Shown: positions 42,347 through 54,557 of the stretch, one piece after another | How the letters are laid out: every line of letters starts with the position of its first letter | How positions within the stretch are numbered: position 1 is the first letter of the stretch | NCBI GenBank assembly: GCA_951804985.1 | Contig: OX638135.1 | Span: forward strand, 41,974,471-42,038,470 | Length of the DNA: 64,000 bases | Source: Dryomyza anilis | Taxonomy: Eukaryota > Arthropoda > Insecta > Diptera > Dryomyzidae | Direction of reading: 5' to 3' | Translations under genes and position numbers: made by a program | The notes under the pieces: model-generated | Databases searched by the model: none | What the model was told of the DNA's origin: nothing | What the model saw: only the letters and a program-made list of their open reading frames with translations

Positions 42347-45290
42347 TTTTTTTTTACAAATTAACAAACGCTCAGTGGATGCCCCCTATACAGCCAATGC
42401 GCAGTGTTGATCGTAAGAAGGGATGACAGGTTAAAGGGAGGGGGAAAAAAAGGAGTAGTGTCGGTGAATGTTTGTTTTGAACTTGCCAATATCGAAAATG
42501 TCGGGAAAAACGGACGCAGGGAGATTGTTCCACAAACGTATCGTGCGACTGAAGAACGAATTCTCTCGGTAATGCGTGGTTCTTTTGAGAGCCGAGTGAA
42601 CTACGAAGGGATGGGCTTGGTTTGATGCCCGAGTAGAACGAGAAAATACACGACCTAGTGGAATCAGTTCATGTATTTCCCTCGAACACTTACCGTTGTA
42701 ATATCTATAAAACAGGCTTACACACCCAACGGTCCTTCGGTGCTCAACAGAGCCAATAGACATATTTAATAGAAATATTTTCATCCCACATCTTTTCATA
42801 GGAACTCCAAGGAGGATTTTTAGTCCCCTGCCCAAATGTGCGATTGAATTCCATTTTAGGCCGTATATAGGTATATATGCGTAGGTCAGCAGGAGTTTTA
42901 CACCGTTTTAAAAAACCGACGCACTTGGCCGCTTCTTTCGACACATTAAATATTCCAACGGAGATCATATTGAATTGATATTCGCAATATCCACAGCACC
43001 CATATTGAGGGGATGGAGGGGCGAATCCATTCTTTTGTGAGATAACAGACAACTTTGGGTTTTGCTTGCATTAAAATCTACTCTGTTTGCAACACCGCAC
43101 TCGGAGATTGATTTAAGGTCATTATTGAGTGTGTCATTCATAGTGCGTCTTTTACACTCAATCTCCAAAGAGTTTGAACGCTTGTTGAACGAGTATGAAT
43201 TACTGTCATCTGCTAAGGAGTGAATTAGGTTCTGAGTCAATGACAGAAGATCATTGATAAACACCAGAAATAGGGACGGAGATAGGACGGAACCCTGCGG
43301 AACTCCAGAATTGATGGAATGTTGTTCTTAAAAACACCATCCATCGCAACTCGTATTGAACGACCCTGGAGAAAACTCGATATCCATCGAGTAAAAGATT
43401 TCCCGACACCAAATGCAATTAGTTTTGAAACGAGGGCCTTATGCCACACTCGATCAAAAGCCTTGGAAATATCGAGAGCAACAGCCTTACTCTCCTCGAA
43501 AAGGTGAACACAATTATTCCACTTTTCGGAGAGGACCGCCATCAAGTCACCTGTGGATCTGGTCCTACGGAAACCATATTGTCGGTCACTGAGCAATTCG
43601 TTGTGCTCAAGATAGTTCAAAAGGTGGAAGTTAATTACGCTCTCCATTACCTTGGAGAGTGCAGAGAGTATTGCAATGGGTCGGTAATTGGCAGGGTTTT
43701 CCAACAAGATGGAAAACACCTGTCGTGTAGGAGATGTTGAGAAGGTTACGCAACGGACAAGCCAGCGTTGACGCGTACTTCTTCAACACATGGGCAGATA
43801 TGCCATCTGGCCCAGAGACTTTGTTAATGTTGAGGTTTGCTAAAACCTTTTTAACTGCCCGAGTTCGAAAATGAATATCCGGCATTGCAGAAGAAACAAA
43901 ATCGACGACGGGCAGTGGTTGATTACTATCTGGGAGCGTGGAATTATTTGCAAATAATTCTGCCAAGAGATTGGCTTTATCAACCGGGTCAGTGAAGGTC
44001 TGGCCATTCATAATAAGAGTTGGAGTAGACGATGTCGTCTGATTCTTCACACTTTTAACGAATGACTACCTTTGTGGTAGTAAAAATTCGCGAGAGATCA
44101 CGGCATTATGGCGATTCCTAGCCTGTATGCGAAGTCTTTCTGTGTCGGCATTCTTGTTGGAACGCCAATTCTGAAAGGCTTCCTCTTTCGACCTGACTGC
44201 AATCCTGCAAGTCTCATTAAACCAAGAGTGGTCCTTGAGGTTAATGCTTATCTTTTTAGAAGGTATGAAGTACCGCATACCTAATAAAATAATATTTTGT
44301 ACCATTAAAGCCGCAGCATTTATGTCTCTATCAGCGAAACACAATTTCCAATTAAAGTTGCGAAATCATTTAACGCAATCCAATTGCTTTTTCGTAAAGC
44401 CATTCAGTCCTCTTCGGGGCTTTAATCGTATAGGCGCGTAAACTAGAATACGAAAATTCAGCGGAAACAGTACAGTGGTCAGAGTTACCAAGAGGTGCAA
44501 GGACTTTTACATCATATTTTTCATGATGTGATGTCAGAAAAAGGTCTAAGACTTTTTGGCTCTGCCCACCGTCGCGTGGGAGGTACGTCGGTTCCTTTAC
44601 CAATTGAGTGAGTTGATTGCACTCTGCAAACAGCTCAACATAACAACCCTCCTGTGTTGATAGACCCGAGTGGCTCAACCAAGTGGCGTTGTGCACGTTA
44701 AAATCGCCGGCAACAACAATTTCACTGCCTGAGAACTGCTCCAATATTTTTGAGATCGAATCAGATAAGGCATGCAACTTATTACAGGTAGATACCCTAT
44801 TTAAATTCGGGCTACTATAAATAAAGCACAAGTGCATGATATGTGTAAAAATTTTAAATTTAACCCAAATAGTGTTAAATTCACTATCTGACACAATATG
44901 TTGTTGCTGCAACTGGTAAACAACGTCACTGCGAATATATAAGGCGAGACCCCTATGGGCAGAAAACAATGGCAGTAGGTGATAACCAGGTATGTGAAAA
45001 TCCAGTGGATCTGCACCCTCAATAACCTGGGTCTCACCTAGTGCCATTATTTGTGGCCTATTGACGGACACATACGCATATACAGAAAAGAAATTCGTCC
45101 TCATCCCACGAATGTTGCAAAAATCTATGCCAAAGTTTTGCGACATTTTTTCTACTGGGCGAGTTCAAAACAAACAAGCATACTAACAGCGGGCGGCAGT
45201 GGATACGAACAGCGAGAGCGTAAGCTAAACATTGATTTTTATTTCTATTGTTTTTATTGCATGTTTTATTAAATTCTAATTATTTATTTT
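42347..45290 (-). mobile_element. Jockey/CR1-like non-LTR element, left copy (degenerate)
   Basis: Poly-T at 42,346-42,355 is the complement of the 3' poly-A tail. Coding region 45,146 to 42,431. It is closely related to the element at 56,882-60,118. The exact 5' end is uncertain: 45,291-45,430 matches neither the right copy nor the G1 leader. Confidence 0.85.
42431..45146 (-). pseudogene. Jockey/CR1-like ORF, multiply frameshifted
   Basis: The endonuclease half (45,146-44,370) is open: FGIDFCNIRGMRTNFFSVYA, EIVVAGDFNVHNATWLSHSG, LGNSDHCTVSAEF. The RT half is split over at least six frames: GPDGISAHVL, NYRPIAILSALSKVMESVIN, LDISKAFDRVWHKAL. The catalytic box is damaged (SLADDSNSYSF where the right copy has FADDSNICHSYSF). 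The C-terminal end (NLPASVFPDIFDIGKFKTNI) is kept here but altered in the right copy. Not functional. Confidence 0.88.
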
Positions 45291-45430
45291 AGACGCTGGA
45301 CGACACTTAGATAACAACTTTGCACGACATGACAGAGACCAAAACAGACTCGACTGACAAAAATATACGAATTTTAATAAGAGGACGACGCGACAAGTCC
45401 GTCCCCCATCAATGCGCGGATGCTACTGAA

Positions 45431-45848
45431 CGAACGATACTTTTTTCTGTGTATGTTACGTTAAATATTTCGTAAATTTACCAGTAAGTTTATAGTCACT
45501 TATTACCAAAAGAACAGTGACAAACATATATTCAATTGTATCTCATTGTAGGTGATTGAGAAAGAGAAAAAAAAAATAGACGCACACAAAAGTTTCGGTC
45601 ATTTATATCTGACGCTTTTAAAAGCGTTATCGAAACTTTTACTGAAACTTTCAGTTTTTCTACTAGTAATATTACTGCTCATATGACCGGTAGTGTTCGG
45701 ATATAAACTTAATGACAATGTCATGGTATTTACCATGACTATTTTTAATAGTAAAAAACTATAATTTACATAGTATTTTTTTCTGGGTGTAAATTTAAAG
45801 TATTATTAATCCATAAAAAATCTCATAATAAATCAAATAAAAAAATAT
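45431..45848 (-). repeat. G1 leader segment, copy 3, proximal part
   Basis: Inverted match to 52,490-52,912 and to 2,593-3,040, between the jockey-like insertion and the G1 LTR. Same landmarks (CCGGTAGTGTTCGGATATAA, AAAGTTTCGGTCATTTATAT). Confidence 0.85.
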
Positions 45849-47345
45849 TGTTACGAAAATTCAGTCTAGGAAAAGCTATTCTACAAGTTCGTATCGCTGG
45901 ATTGTGTACAAAATAAAAACACACTAATATTTGGTTTTAACTAATATTATTTCATCTAGTATTAATTACCTTTATTTACTTAAATAACAACTTTAATAAC
46001 AGCTTTTGGCGAAGCGAACGCTTTGGCGAAGCGAACGCAATTTGGCGAATGTACTAATTTTTATGGTTTTAAAAGTAAGCAACACTTTCAATATTGACAT
46101 ATCAAATGACGGATTTCCGTGTTGCAAAAAATTGTATCATGTTGCGTGCTTTTAGTACTGCCTTTTTTTTTAGAACAGATACTCTTTTATCTTAATATCT
46201 ATTTTCTTTTATTAAAAACCATTTAATATTATTTATGGTTTAAAAAACGTTAACTCGATTCAGAACAATAATACTTTTTTCGGTTTTTTGTTATTTTTTG
46301 TCTATAAAAGATCAAAAATTATCCAAATAAACTTCGGAACAATTCAAGTTAGTTAAAATTTACAGTTAAATATGTTTTTAAATGTTAATATTGAAATTAT
46401 TTTTACATACAAATCAATACTTTTTATTAAAAAAGTAGTTTTTTTATTTGGAGCAATACTTCTTTTATTTTAATTTAAAGAAACCCTAGAGTTTCAAAAC
46501 AGCTGCTGTGAATTGTCATGTTTAGAAAAATAATAAAAATGTTTCAAAAAAACGATGGGCCCAACGCAATCAAAGAAGAGCGCGTTAAACAAAAGCCAAT
46601 ACGGTGTGCAGAAAGCTGAAGCGACGACGAGGAGTAAGACTAAAATAAGTGACAGTGATGGTGGTCTGTCCTCCGAAACATTCATCTGTGGCACAAATAA
46701 CTTCGCGCGATGAACCAAGCTGCATCTTCAGCAGCAGTCGGAGCAGTTCCATACATTTCTTTTATTAGTGTTAAGTTTAAAATAAAAATAAAAAGTGTGA
46801 ACAAAATTGTTTTTTTTTTACGTTTATTAGTTAGGTCAGAAAAAACTCGAAATTAAAAGCCTAATAAAAATCAGAAAAAGCCTAATAAACAAAAAATAAT
46901 GAAAAATCAAAAGAAATACTGAAAAACAATAGATAAAGATACGTTCGCCGATTCGTCACATGAACTGTGGATTCGCTTGATTTTTACACTTGAAGCGAAT
47001 GAATCGGTTGAGTGTTGCACGTTTTTTTACGTTCGTTTAACTTTTCCCGTTTTTTGGCGAATGAAGTCTGGCGAATGTAAGCTGTGATCGCTTTTTAACG
47101 TTCGCTTAGCCAAAACCATTCGCTTCGCTAATCATAATAGGGCCCTTAATAACAATCACTTATAACCACTGCTGTATTACTACAATTTATCCTTAAAATG
47201 TTCGCTCACGAGATGCACTAGTCCACTATCAAATCACAACTAAAGTGCTGTGTCTCAGATGTGGCGCCCTTATATACTGCATGCACCACATAGCTTAGTG
47301 CGCTGATTGCTTGCACTATGGGTCAAATAAAATCTTTTTGTAACA
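45849..47345 (-). mobile_element. G1 LTR, copy 3, interrupted
   Basis: Inverted LTR from TGTTACGAAAATTCAGTC to a degenerate TTGTAACA end (47,345). A 1,144-bp insertion (46,002-47,145) lies inside. A further ~130 bp around CTGCATGCA/CCACATAG (47,280) are missing compared with 52,913-53,406. Followed by ~30 bp of internal 3' sequence with the polypurine-tract complement. Confidence 0.85.
46002..47145. mobile_element. 1,144-bp insertion with 9-bp target duplication
   Basis: The LTR sequence TTAATAACA is duplicated on both sides (45,993-46,001 and 47,146-47,154); uninterrupted G1 LTRs have it once. The left end contains tandem TTTGGCGAAGCGAACG units; the right end holds inverted relatives (CGTTCGCTTAGCCAAAACC). 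So it has terminal-inverted-repeat-like ends, asymmetric by ~30 bp. A 74-codon frame (46,494-46,718, minus) has a hydrophobic run but no recognised domain. A 9-bp duplication suits Mutator-like elements (8-bp types remain possible). Confidence 0.75.
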
Positions 47346-47375
47346 TTGCTCTCCACCTAAACCGGTACGTCCCGT

Positions 47376-47929
47376 TGCACAGTGATTCGTCTAGAGTATA
47401 CTAGGTGGACAAAAATGATTGTTTCATTTCCATGAAATATGAATTACATTTAATTACCTAGTAATATTCCAAAAGCCACGAAAATACAATTTTTATGTGT
47501 ATAACATTCGCCTGGTTGGAAAAAAACGTTCGACAACATAGCTATTGAAATCCAAAAAATTAAAAATGTTTTTAATTTTTGAAAATAACTCTAGGATTAA
47601 CGAATTATTTAAATATTTGGAATATTTCAATTAAACTATCCAATGATGAATCAAAGACTAGAGGGTAAGTATTTTAAAACTGAATATTCCAACTTTTTTA
47701 GAAATAATATTCACTACTTAAAAGAAAAACCTTTAAATATGAATAAATTTAATTTTTAAAATTTTTTCATCTTATTTTGATGGAGTACAACATATTATAC
47801 CCAGGAGTATCCAGGCTTTTTTTATATATGTGGCAGATACATATGTTCTCTGTATTAAACAACAAAAACCATTAAGACAATGGAGTCCAAGTATTATTTT
47901 TTTTTATATTTTTTAGAGAGTGTTTTTAT
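47376..47929. other. A+T-rich sequence, no gene seen
   Basis: Unassigned DNA between G1 copy 3 and R700 copy E. Confidence 0.4.
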
Positions 47930-48588
47930 ACTCTACACTAAAAGTGAAAGGGTATATTCAGTTTGGTACGCCGTTTGTAACACCCAGAAGGAAGCATCTC
48001 CGGTATGGAAAAGTGTATATATTCTTGATCAGCATGACCTCCTATGTCGATTTAGCGAATTAGCGATGTCCGTCTGTCTGTCTGTTGAAATCAATACTAC
48101 TTAAACAATTGAAGAGTTAGATAAATGAAACTCATAATTTAGATTACTTATATATCTACGCTGTATGTGCGGAAAAATCGGTCCATTGTGACCTGTGATC
48201 TGCCCATTTATATTCAAGTACCTCATATTAAATTTACATCTACAGATTAATTTTACTGTATACGTGCTTAGATAAACATTTTCGGTCAAATATATATTGA
48301 AGTCAGATACGACTTGTGGTTCCCAAGAAAAATATATAAATTCTGTACACCTACCCATTTGTAAATATGGGTATCAAATGAATGGAAATTCTTCAGCGAT
48401 TGAAATTTTGTAATTTTTTTCAGGATTCGTATACCCTGGTGAGCAATATACCACTTTGAATGTTAACCACACATATGTGTAGAGTATTTATAGTCGGCTT
48501 AGACCGACTATATTTTTGATAATTCTAACTATCATAGTAACACCAAATTTAAAATTTCCCATGTAATCTAACCTTCCCAACTGGTTTC
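47930..48588 (-). repeat. R700 repeat, copy E
   Basis: Inverted copy from TACTCTACACTAAAAGTGAA to AACCTTCCCAACTGG. More diverged than D and F. A stretch near 48,305 is deleted. Confidence 0.88.
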
Positions 48589-49351
48589 AATTTTAAAACT
48601 GGACATCTTCAATGAATGGCTAAAATATCCCAAGGAAAAAAATATAAAATCTGTTTTAATATGTAAAAATCAAAAATGAACGTAGAAAATATTACAGAAA
48701 AATTATATACATCAAATAAAATTAAAATTCTCAAAAATTTTATGAAAAATGAACAGCATTTTTAAAGGGGAACGTTTTAGAAATCATAAGGGCAAATGGC
48801 TAAATAGCGATGAAGTAAATTAATTGTAACACAATTTCTCCCGCAACCATATATTTAAAATATTATAGAGGCTTTTAAAAGTTGATAGGTCCTTAAAAAA
48901 TATCTGCAATTCTTCATTCAAAGTCTTATAAAAATGCATATCGTATGTTCATTTACAATAACTGCTGAAGTAAATTTACAGTTATCAGAACAAATAGATG
49001 CAGCAAAATCGATTTGAGTTATTTGAAAAAACACAAATAAAATAAATGATAAAAATCTAATTAGTCCGGAAATACATGAGAATTTTGTCAGATAAAGCTT
49101 TGGCGTATTATGTCGACGCAAGATAAATGCAGATACATATAAGCAGACCAGAAAATGGTCTATAAAAGGAGTACATGCCGTATTCCCGTCATATTACTCA
49201 GTTAGAAATTTTAAAAATTATAATTTATTTTTTACAACATAAAAATGACCAAATGTAATTTATAACTCAATTATAATGTTAATCTCATCCAATACAACAT
49301 ATAAAAACAAAAAAATAATTTTGTACAGCTAGTATGTACTAGACGAACCAC
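48589..49351. other. A+T-rich sequence, no gene seen
   Basis: No ORF with a recognisable domain and no match in the window that I can see. Confidence 0.4.
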
Positions 49352-50700
49352 TGTGGGATGTTAATCCTCTCTCTCTCTGAATGGCGCCAACCTTTCTAAA
49401 TGTACGACTTTCATTTTTCGTCTAACGCCTGTAGTATCTTGAATACGATACACTATGTTAATTAATCCTTTTCATTATATTTCCCAGTGTGTTTGTAGCT
49501 TAGGGGAAAAGCCTTTCTTTTGTTGTGGGTTATAGAGCAAAACTAGTTCTCCTTCCGTAAATCCCTCTGAATTTGTGCGCAAATCGTATCCGGCCTTCAT
49601 TTTATCACTCGCAAATTGTGTACGCTGCCTTACAAACTGATGCACTTCGTTCAATTCTTCACTTTTTCTGGAAACATAATCGTGTACCGAAATTACAGCT
49701 GAAGGACTCGCACCAAACTTTAAATCTGCAGGTAATCTTAACTCAGTTCCAAAAAGAATTTTAGATGGTGAAGCTGCTGTGATATCATGAATCGCCGTTC
49801 GATAAGCCATGATACATGTGTGTATCCCAATCTTTTTGATTTTTATCAACCATTTTTCTGAGATACCCTTCCAAATTACGATTGAATCTTTCCACCATAC
49901 CATCAGATTGCGTGTGCAAAGGAGTTGTTCGTGTGTTGTGTATGTTGAGGATTTTGCATACTTCCTTAAATACTGCAGACTCAAAATTTCTTCCTTGATC
50001 TGAATGCAATTCCAACGGTACTTCAAAACGGCTAACCCAGTTGCATCCGCAACTGTAGTGGCTTCTTGATTCGGCATGGGATACACTTCTGGCCACTTGC
50101 TGAAATAGTCAATGACGACAAGCACATACTAATTACCCGCATCACTGATTGGAAACGGCCCGGCTCCAATGGTGCTCCCACGTTTTACTGATGCATCCTG
50201 CCACGACTTCTGACTGTTGGTCCTTTTGCTGGTACACATTGCGGACAACTGCGAATCCAATCGACGCCTGACTCTTGGAATGCAACTCAATAAAAACGTT
50301 TCTTTACTTTTATACCGTTTTATTCATGCCCAAATGACCTCCAGTAGATCCACCATGGTATTCCGCTAATATTTCATTTATTTTTGACTTGGGAACAATA
50401 ATCAAACATCGATCGGAGGTGCTATCTTCACTTTCCCATACACGATGTAAGCAACCATCTTGCAGTTTTAAGATCTGCCACTTTGCCCAGTACGCTTTAG
50501 TTATTGGACTGTCGGCTGCTATATCTTCCCATCATGGTTTTCTCTGCTGTTCCTTGAATATCATGATTTTTGTGAGATCGGGATCACTCTTTTCATCAAT
50601 TTGAATTTGTTCCAGATTCCATTTTTATCGGGTAAAACATTCAGTAGACGAATGTCAATTATGTTTTCTTTTCTTTCTGCTTTTAAACAATGTCTGCATT
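49352..50700 (-). pseudogene. G1 copy 4: integrase, best preserved in the window
   Basis: On the minus strand, zinc-binding domain (YHGGSTGGHLG... then CPQCVPAKG), core with first Asp in MLVVIDYFSKWPEVYPMPNQ, second in ELHSDQGRNFESAVFKEVCK, and Glu in QSDGMVERFNRNLEGYL, then AYRTAIHDITAASPSKILFG and the C-terminal DLRTNSEGFTEGELVLLYNP. All catalytic residues are present, but the core is split by frameshifts near 50,040 and 49,790 and there are stops in the N-terminal domain. The 3' non-coding end follows to ~49,352; the expected 3' LTR is missing. Confidence 0.85.
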
Positions 50701-52200
50701 TAAGTCTACACGTTCGTCGTGACAGAGCATCTGTATTTCCATGATGACCTCCTTAACGATGTTCGATGGTGAAATCGTAGCTCTGTAATCTCTCTATCCA
50801 AAGCGCTATTTGGCCTTCTGGGTCTTTAAACTGAAGTAACTATCTCAGTGCGGCGTGATCGGTTCTCAAGTGAAACTGTTGTTCGTACAGATATTTGTGG
50901 AAATTTTTCACACTTTCGATTACAGCAAGAAGCTCGCTCCAGGTGACACAGTAATTTCGCTCGGGCTTGGACAAGGTTTTTCTGTAGTATGCGATAACTT
51001 TTTCTTGGACATTTATCACAGACTTGCGGTCTGGGCCAATGCTTTACTGCAACTTTTTTATCATCATCGGTGTGTACTCCTTCTGTGATAACTCGATGAC
51101 TCAGATACTTGACTTCTTTCTTGAAAAGAGAGCATTTCTTTGGGCTAACTTGTAGACTCGCACTTTTCAATCGAAGGAATACTTCCTCTAAATTTTTATG
51201 AAGTTCGTCAAAGTCCTTGCCCATGACAATGATGTCGTCAAGGTATACCAGACAAGTTTTCCAGTGTAGACCTCTCAATAAGTGCTCCATTAACCGTTCG
51301 AATGTGGCTGGGGCATTACGTAGTCCATCGCCAGTAGTGAATGCGGTCTTCCCTCTATCTTTCTAATCGATTTCTACTTGCCAGTAACCGCTTTGCAAGT
51401 CCAACGTTCAAACCACTTAGCATTAGATAGTGTATCCAAGGTGTCATCGATTCTAGGCAGCGGATAACTATCTTTCTTGGTGACATCATTAAGCTTTCGG
51501 TAATCAACGCAGAACCGATTACTGCCGTCCTTGTTTTTTTTGACCAATACTACTGGTGAACTCTATGGACACTCAGATGGTTCCACCACGCCATTGCTGT
51601 GCATTTGTTCAACTAAATGTTATACTTCGTCTCTTTTCACAAGTGGTACTCTTGGTGTTTGACGAATTGGATTAGAATCGCCAGTGTCTATGGTGTTTGG
51701 CGAATTGGATTAGAATCGCCTGTGTCTATGGTGTTTGACGAATTGGATTAGAATCGCCAGTGTCTATTCGATGTTTTACAATGGCTGTTGTGCCATCCTT
51801 TTGGCTCTTTTCAGCAAATATATACCGATATTTATCAATTAGCAATTGTACTTTACTCTTTTCTTTAGTAGCCAAATCTTTTGTCCAATCATTTATAAAC
51901 TTGTGAGTATATTGTTTTTTTATTTGAGGTGTGACATAGTCCTTTGATGGATTTGACTCGCAATTTATAATCGCTGATGCCTCTTGATACTGGCCAAACA
52001 TTGCTCCCTTTTTGATTAATTTTGACGAGTTTTCCAACTTGAGAACTCTTCTTTAGGTAGAATTTTCTCTTTTGCCGCCTCAACAAGTGTTCTTCCTACA
52101 ACCATATTACTTGTATAATATTCTTCTTTTGCTTCAATAACCCACAACTTGCTTATCCCACAATCTCTATTTAATATCGCCCAATACACTTTGCGCACTA
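50701..52200 (-). pseudogene. G1 copy 4: protease-RT linker, RT and RNase H
   Basis: From 52,200: linker (NMVVGRTLVEAAKEK, then ENSSKLIKKGAMFGQYQEAS), RT start ([17 protein letters not shown]), YLDD strand (CLVYLDDIIVMGKDFDELHK, 51,250-51,225), KKCSLFKKEVKYLSHR. The MPFGL block and the thumb/RNase H start are missing, at the same joins as in copy 2 (TGDGL/NAPATFE and WPRPQ/CDKCPRKSY). A 54-bp segment (GTCTATGGTGTTTGACGAAT) is tandemly repeated three times at 51,650-51,770. Not functional. Confidence 0.85.
51645..51770. repeat. Short tandem triplication in G1 copy 4
   Basis: Three units of ~54 bp each containing GTGTTTGRCGAATTGGATTAGAATCGCC. Other G1 copies have the unit once. Confidence 0.85.
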
Positions 52201-52204
52201 TACA

Positions 52205-52912
52205 CTATTTTGCAAACAATGCATTTTTATTACTTTTTTATTGCTTTGTATTTGTTTTTCACTTCACTAAATTATTGGCGTCACCACGGTTTGTTTGTTT
52301 TCCGCCATTACACAATGCTCATATGTGTTAGTGTATAACCTGTGTATACATGAGAGCATGAGATAGCAGATCGCGATACGTAATATTGATAAACGACTAC
52401 ATCAAAACATGTATGCGTGTACGATATATTGTTTAGTTTGTTCGTCAATATTACGAAAAAAATTTGATGTACTTCGTTTGTCAATATGACGAACGATACT
52501 TTTTTCTGTGTATGTTACGTAAAATATTTCGTAAATTTACCAGTAAGTTTATCGTCACTTATTACCAAAGGAACAGTGACAAACACATATTCAATTGTAT
52601 CTCATTGTAGGTGAGTGAGAAAGAGATAAAAAATTAGACGCACACAAAAGTTTCGGTCATTTATATCTGACGCTCTGAAACTTTCAGTTTTGCTACTAGT
52701 AATATTACTGCTCATTTGACCGGTAGTGTTCGGATATAAACTTAATGACAATGTCATGATATTTTCCATGACATTGTCATTGAAAATACCATGACTATTT
52801 TTAATAGTAAAAAACTATTATTTACATAGTATTTTTCTGGGTGTAAATTTCAAATATTATTAATCCATAAAAAATCTCATAATAAATAGAATAAAAAAAT
52901 ATTGTTACGAAA
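52205..52912 (-). repeat. G1 leader segment, copy 4 (longest)
   Basis: Uninterrupted version of the leader between LTR and pol. Includes the segment lost in copy 3 (52,352-52,489) and a duplicated CATGACATTGTCAT motif near 52,745-52,790. Confidence 0.8.
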
Positions 52913-53406
52913 ATTCAGTCTACGAAAAGCTATTCTACAAGTTCGTATCGCTGGATTGTGTACAAAATAAAAACACACTAATATTTGGTTTTAACAAGTA
53001 TTATTTCAACTAGTATTAATTAACTTTATTTACTTAAATAACAACTTAATAACAATCATTTATAACCACTGCTGTATTACTAAAATTTATCCGTACAATG
53101 TTCGCTCACGAGATGTACTAGTCCACTATCAAATCAAAACTACAGTGCTGTGCCTCAGATGCGGCGCCCTTATATACTGCATGCATCAGTTCGACACGTT
53201 TTGACATGTTTCGAGAATCTTCTCGTTTCGTGAATGACGCATGCTATTTGCATCTTATCTCCATCTCTTTCTCGCACACTGCCTCAGTGCGCTGAATGGT
53301 CTTCCGTTTCTTTCTAACACATTGCTTAATGCGCTGAATTGTCTTGCGTCTCATTTATTATTGTTGATTGCTTGCACTATGGGGCATTTTATATCTTTTC
53401 GTAACA
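52913..53406 (-). mobile_element. G1 LTR, copy 4
   Basis: 494 bp, inverted, with complete ends TGTTACGAAAATTCAG and TTTTCGTAACA. TATA box complement at ~53,171. Confidence 0.9.
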
Positions 53407-53566
53407 CTGCTCTCCACCTAAATCTGTTCGTCCCGAACAGATGTTAATCCTCTCTTTCTCTGAATGGCGCCAACCTTTCTAAATGTACGACTTTCATTTT
53501 TCGTCTAAAGCCTGTAGTATTTTGAATCCGATACACTATGTCATTAATCCTTTTAATTACAATGTT
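53407..53566 (-). mobile_element. G1 internal 3' end next to LTR copy 4
   Basis: Polypurine-tract complement (CTGCTCTCCACC) and the 3' end of the internal region. In element direction the order is therefore 3' end, LTR, leader, pol: the LTR lies between two partial elements. Confidence 0.8.
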
Positions 53567-53898
53567 CTACAAATTGAGGGTCGTTGTCCTATTCTGGAAT
53601 AAAAATTATCATTTCTGGTTGATTTCGGTTTCCTGATTCTTGCTGCGTACTCAGAATTTTCACTGTACGTCGAGATCAAAGTTAAAAAAAAGGCCGGTTT
53701 TGGTACTTTATAACGAAAGTTATAGCATGATTTCGACATGTTGCAGACGCAAACTTTATCAGAAAATAAAATAAAAACCTGCTCTACCGATAATTGGTAA
53801 AAAATCTGTGTCCAGATATCAGTTTTTGCAAAAAATCAAAAAGAAATTTATGTTACCAAGAAGTGTGTCGGGAAAGAAATTTATCACAATATTTTTTT
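53567..53898. other. A+T-rich sequence, no gene seen
   Basis: Unassigned DNA between the G1 3' end and the foldback MITE. Confidence 0.4.
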
Positions 53899-54408
53899 AT
53901 TTTATTTTGATATTGCACACTTGCAGAAAAGTTTTCAGAGCCCAACGTATTTTAACGTAATTTAAGTATGCAATTTGAAAGACTAATTGGTTCTTAACAT
54001 TTTTTAAACTGACTTATTTTTTGCCCGTCGAACTTTATATAAAGGACAACATTATTTCAGAAAATATAAATTTTTTTTAAAGGAATTGTAATAAAACCGT
54101 TATATATACCCTTATAATGTATATATTTCTAAACAATTTTTATATATTTTGAAGTATATAAAATATATATTCGGTAAAAGCTTTATGATTATAGCTTTAA
54201 CATAGCGTTAATTATGTTCAATTAAATTTAATGTTAATTTTGCTTAATTTCCCATACAAAATACAACATTATCTACACCAGAATCAAGTTTAGTATTTTG
54301 TATGGGAAATTAAGCAAAACTAACATTGAATTTGATTGAACATATCTAACACTATATTACGTTGGGCTTTGAAAACTTTTCTGCAGGTGTGGAAAATCAA
54401 AATAAAAT
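53899..54408. mobile_element. 510-bp foldback MITE with ~50-bp TIRs
   Basis: The left end (53,899-53,948; ATTTTATTTTGATATTGCAC, TTGCAGAAAAGTTTTCAGAG) is the inverse of the right end (54,359-54,408) with about four mismatches. A second inverted pair (54,219-54,267 and 54,293-54,341; core TTAATTTCCCATACAAAATAC) sits off-centre. No ORF. No target duplication is obvious. Confidence 0.85.
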
Positions 54409-54557
54409 TTAAAAATACGAAATTTTGATGAAACATGATGGTGATTAATATGTCATATTGCACACATATGTAAAGTAAATATATAAGTGTTTGGTATCAT
54501 TGAAAAGAAGCAAGGAATCTATGTGGTGAATATAATATAGTTTATGAACATTTTGTA

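Noticed and set aside
45217..45290. Possible small intron (GTAAGC...TTTATTTTAG) on the plus strand
   Set aside because: The flanking frames code nothing recognisable and the site lies at the antisense 5' end of the jockey-like element, in A+T-rich DNA where such matches are frequent.
46494..46718. 74-codon minus-strand frame with a hydrophobic stretch inside the 1.1-kb insertion
   Set aside because: No homologous frame elsewhere, no domain, and compatible with chance.
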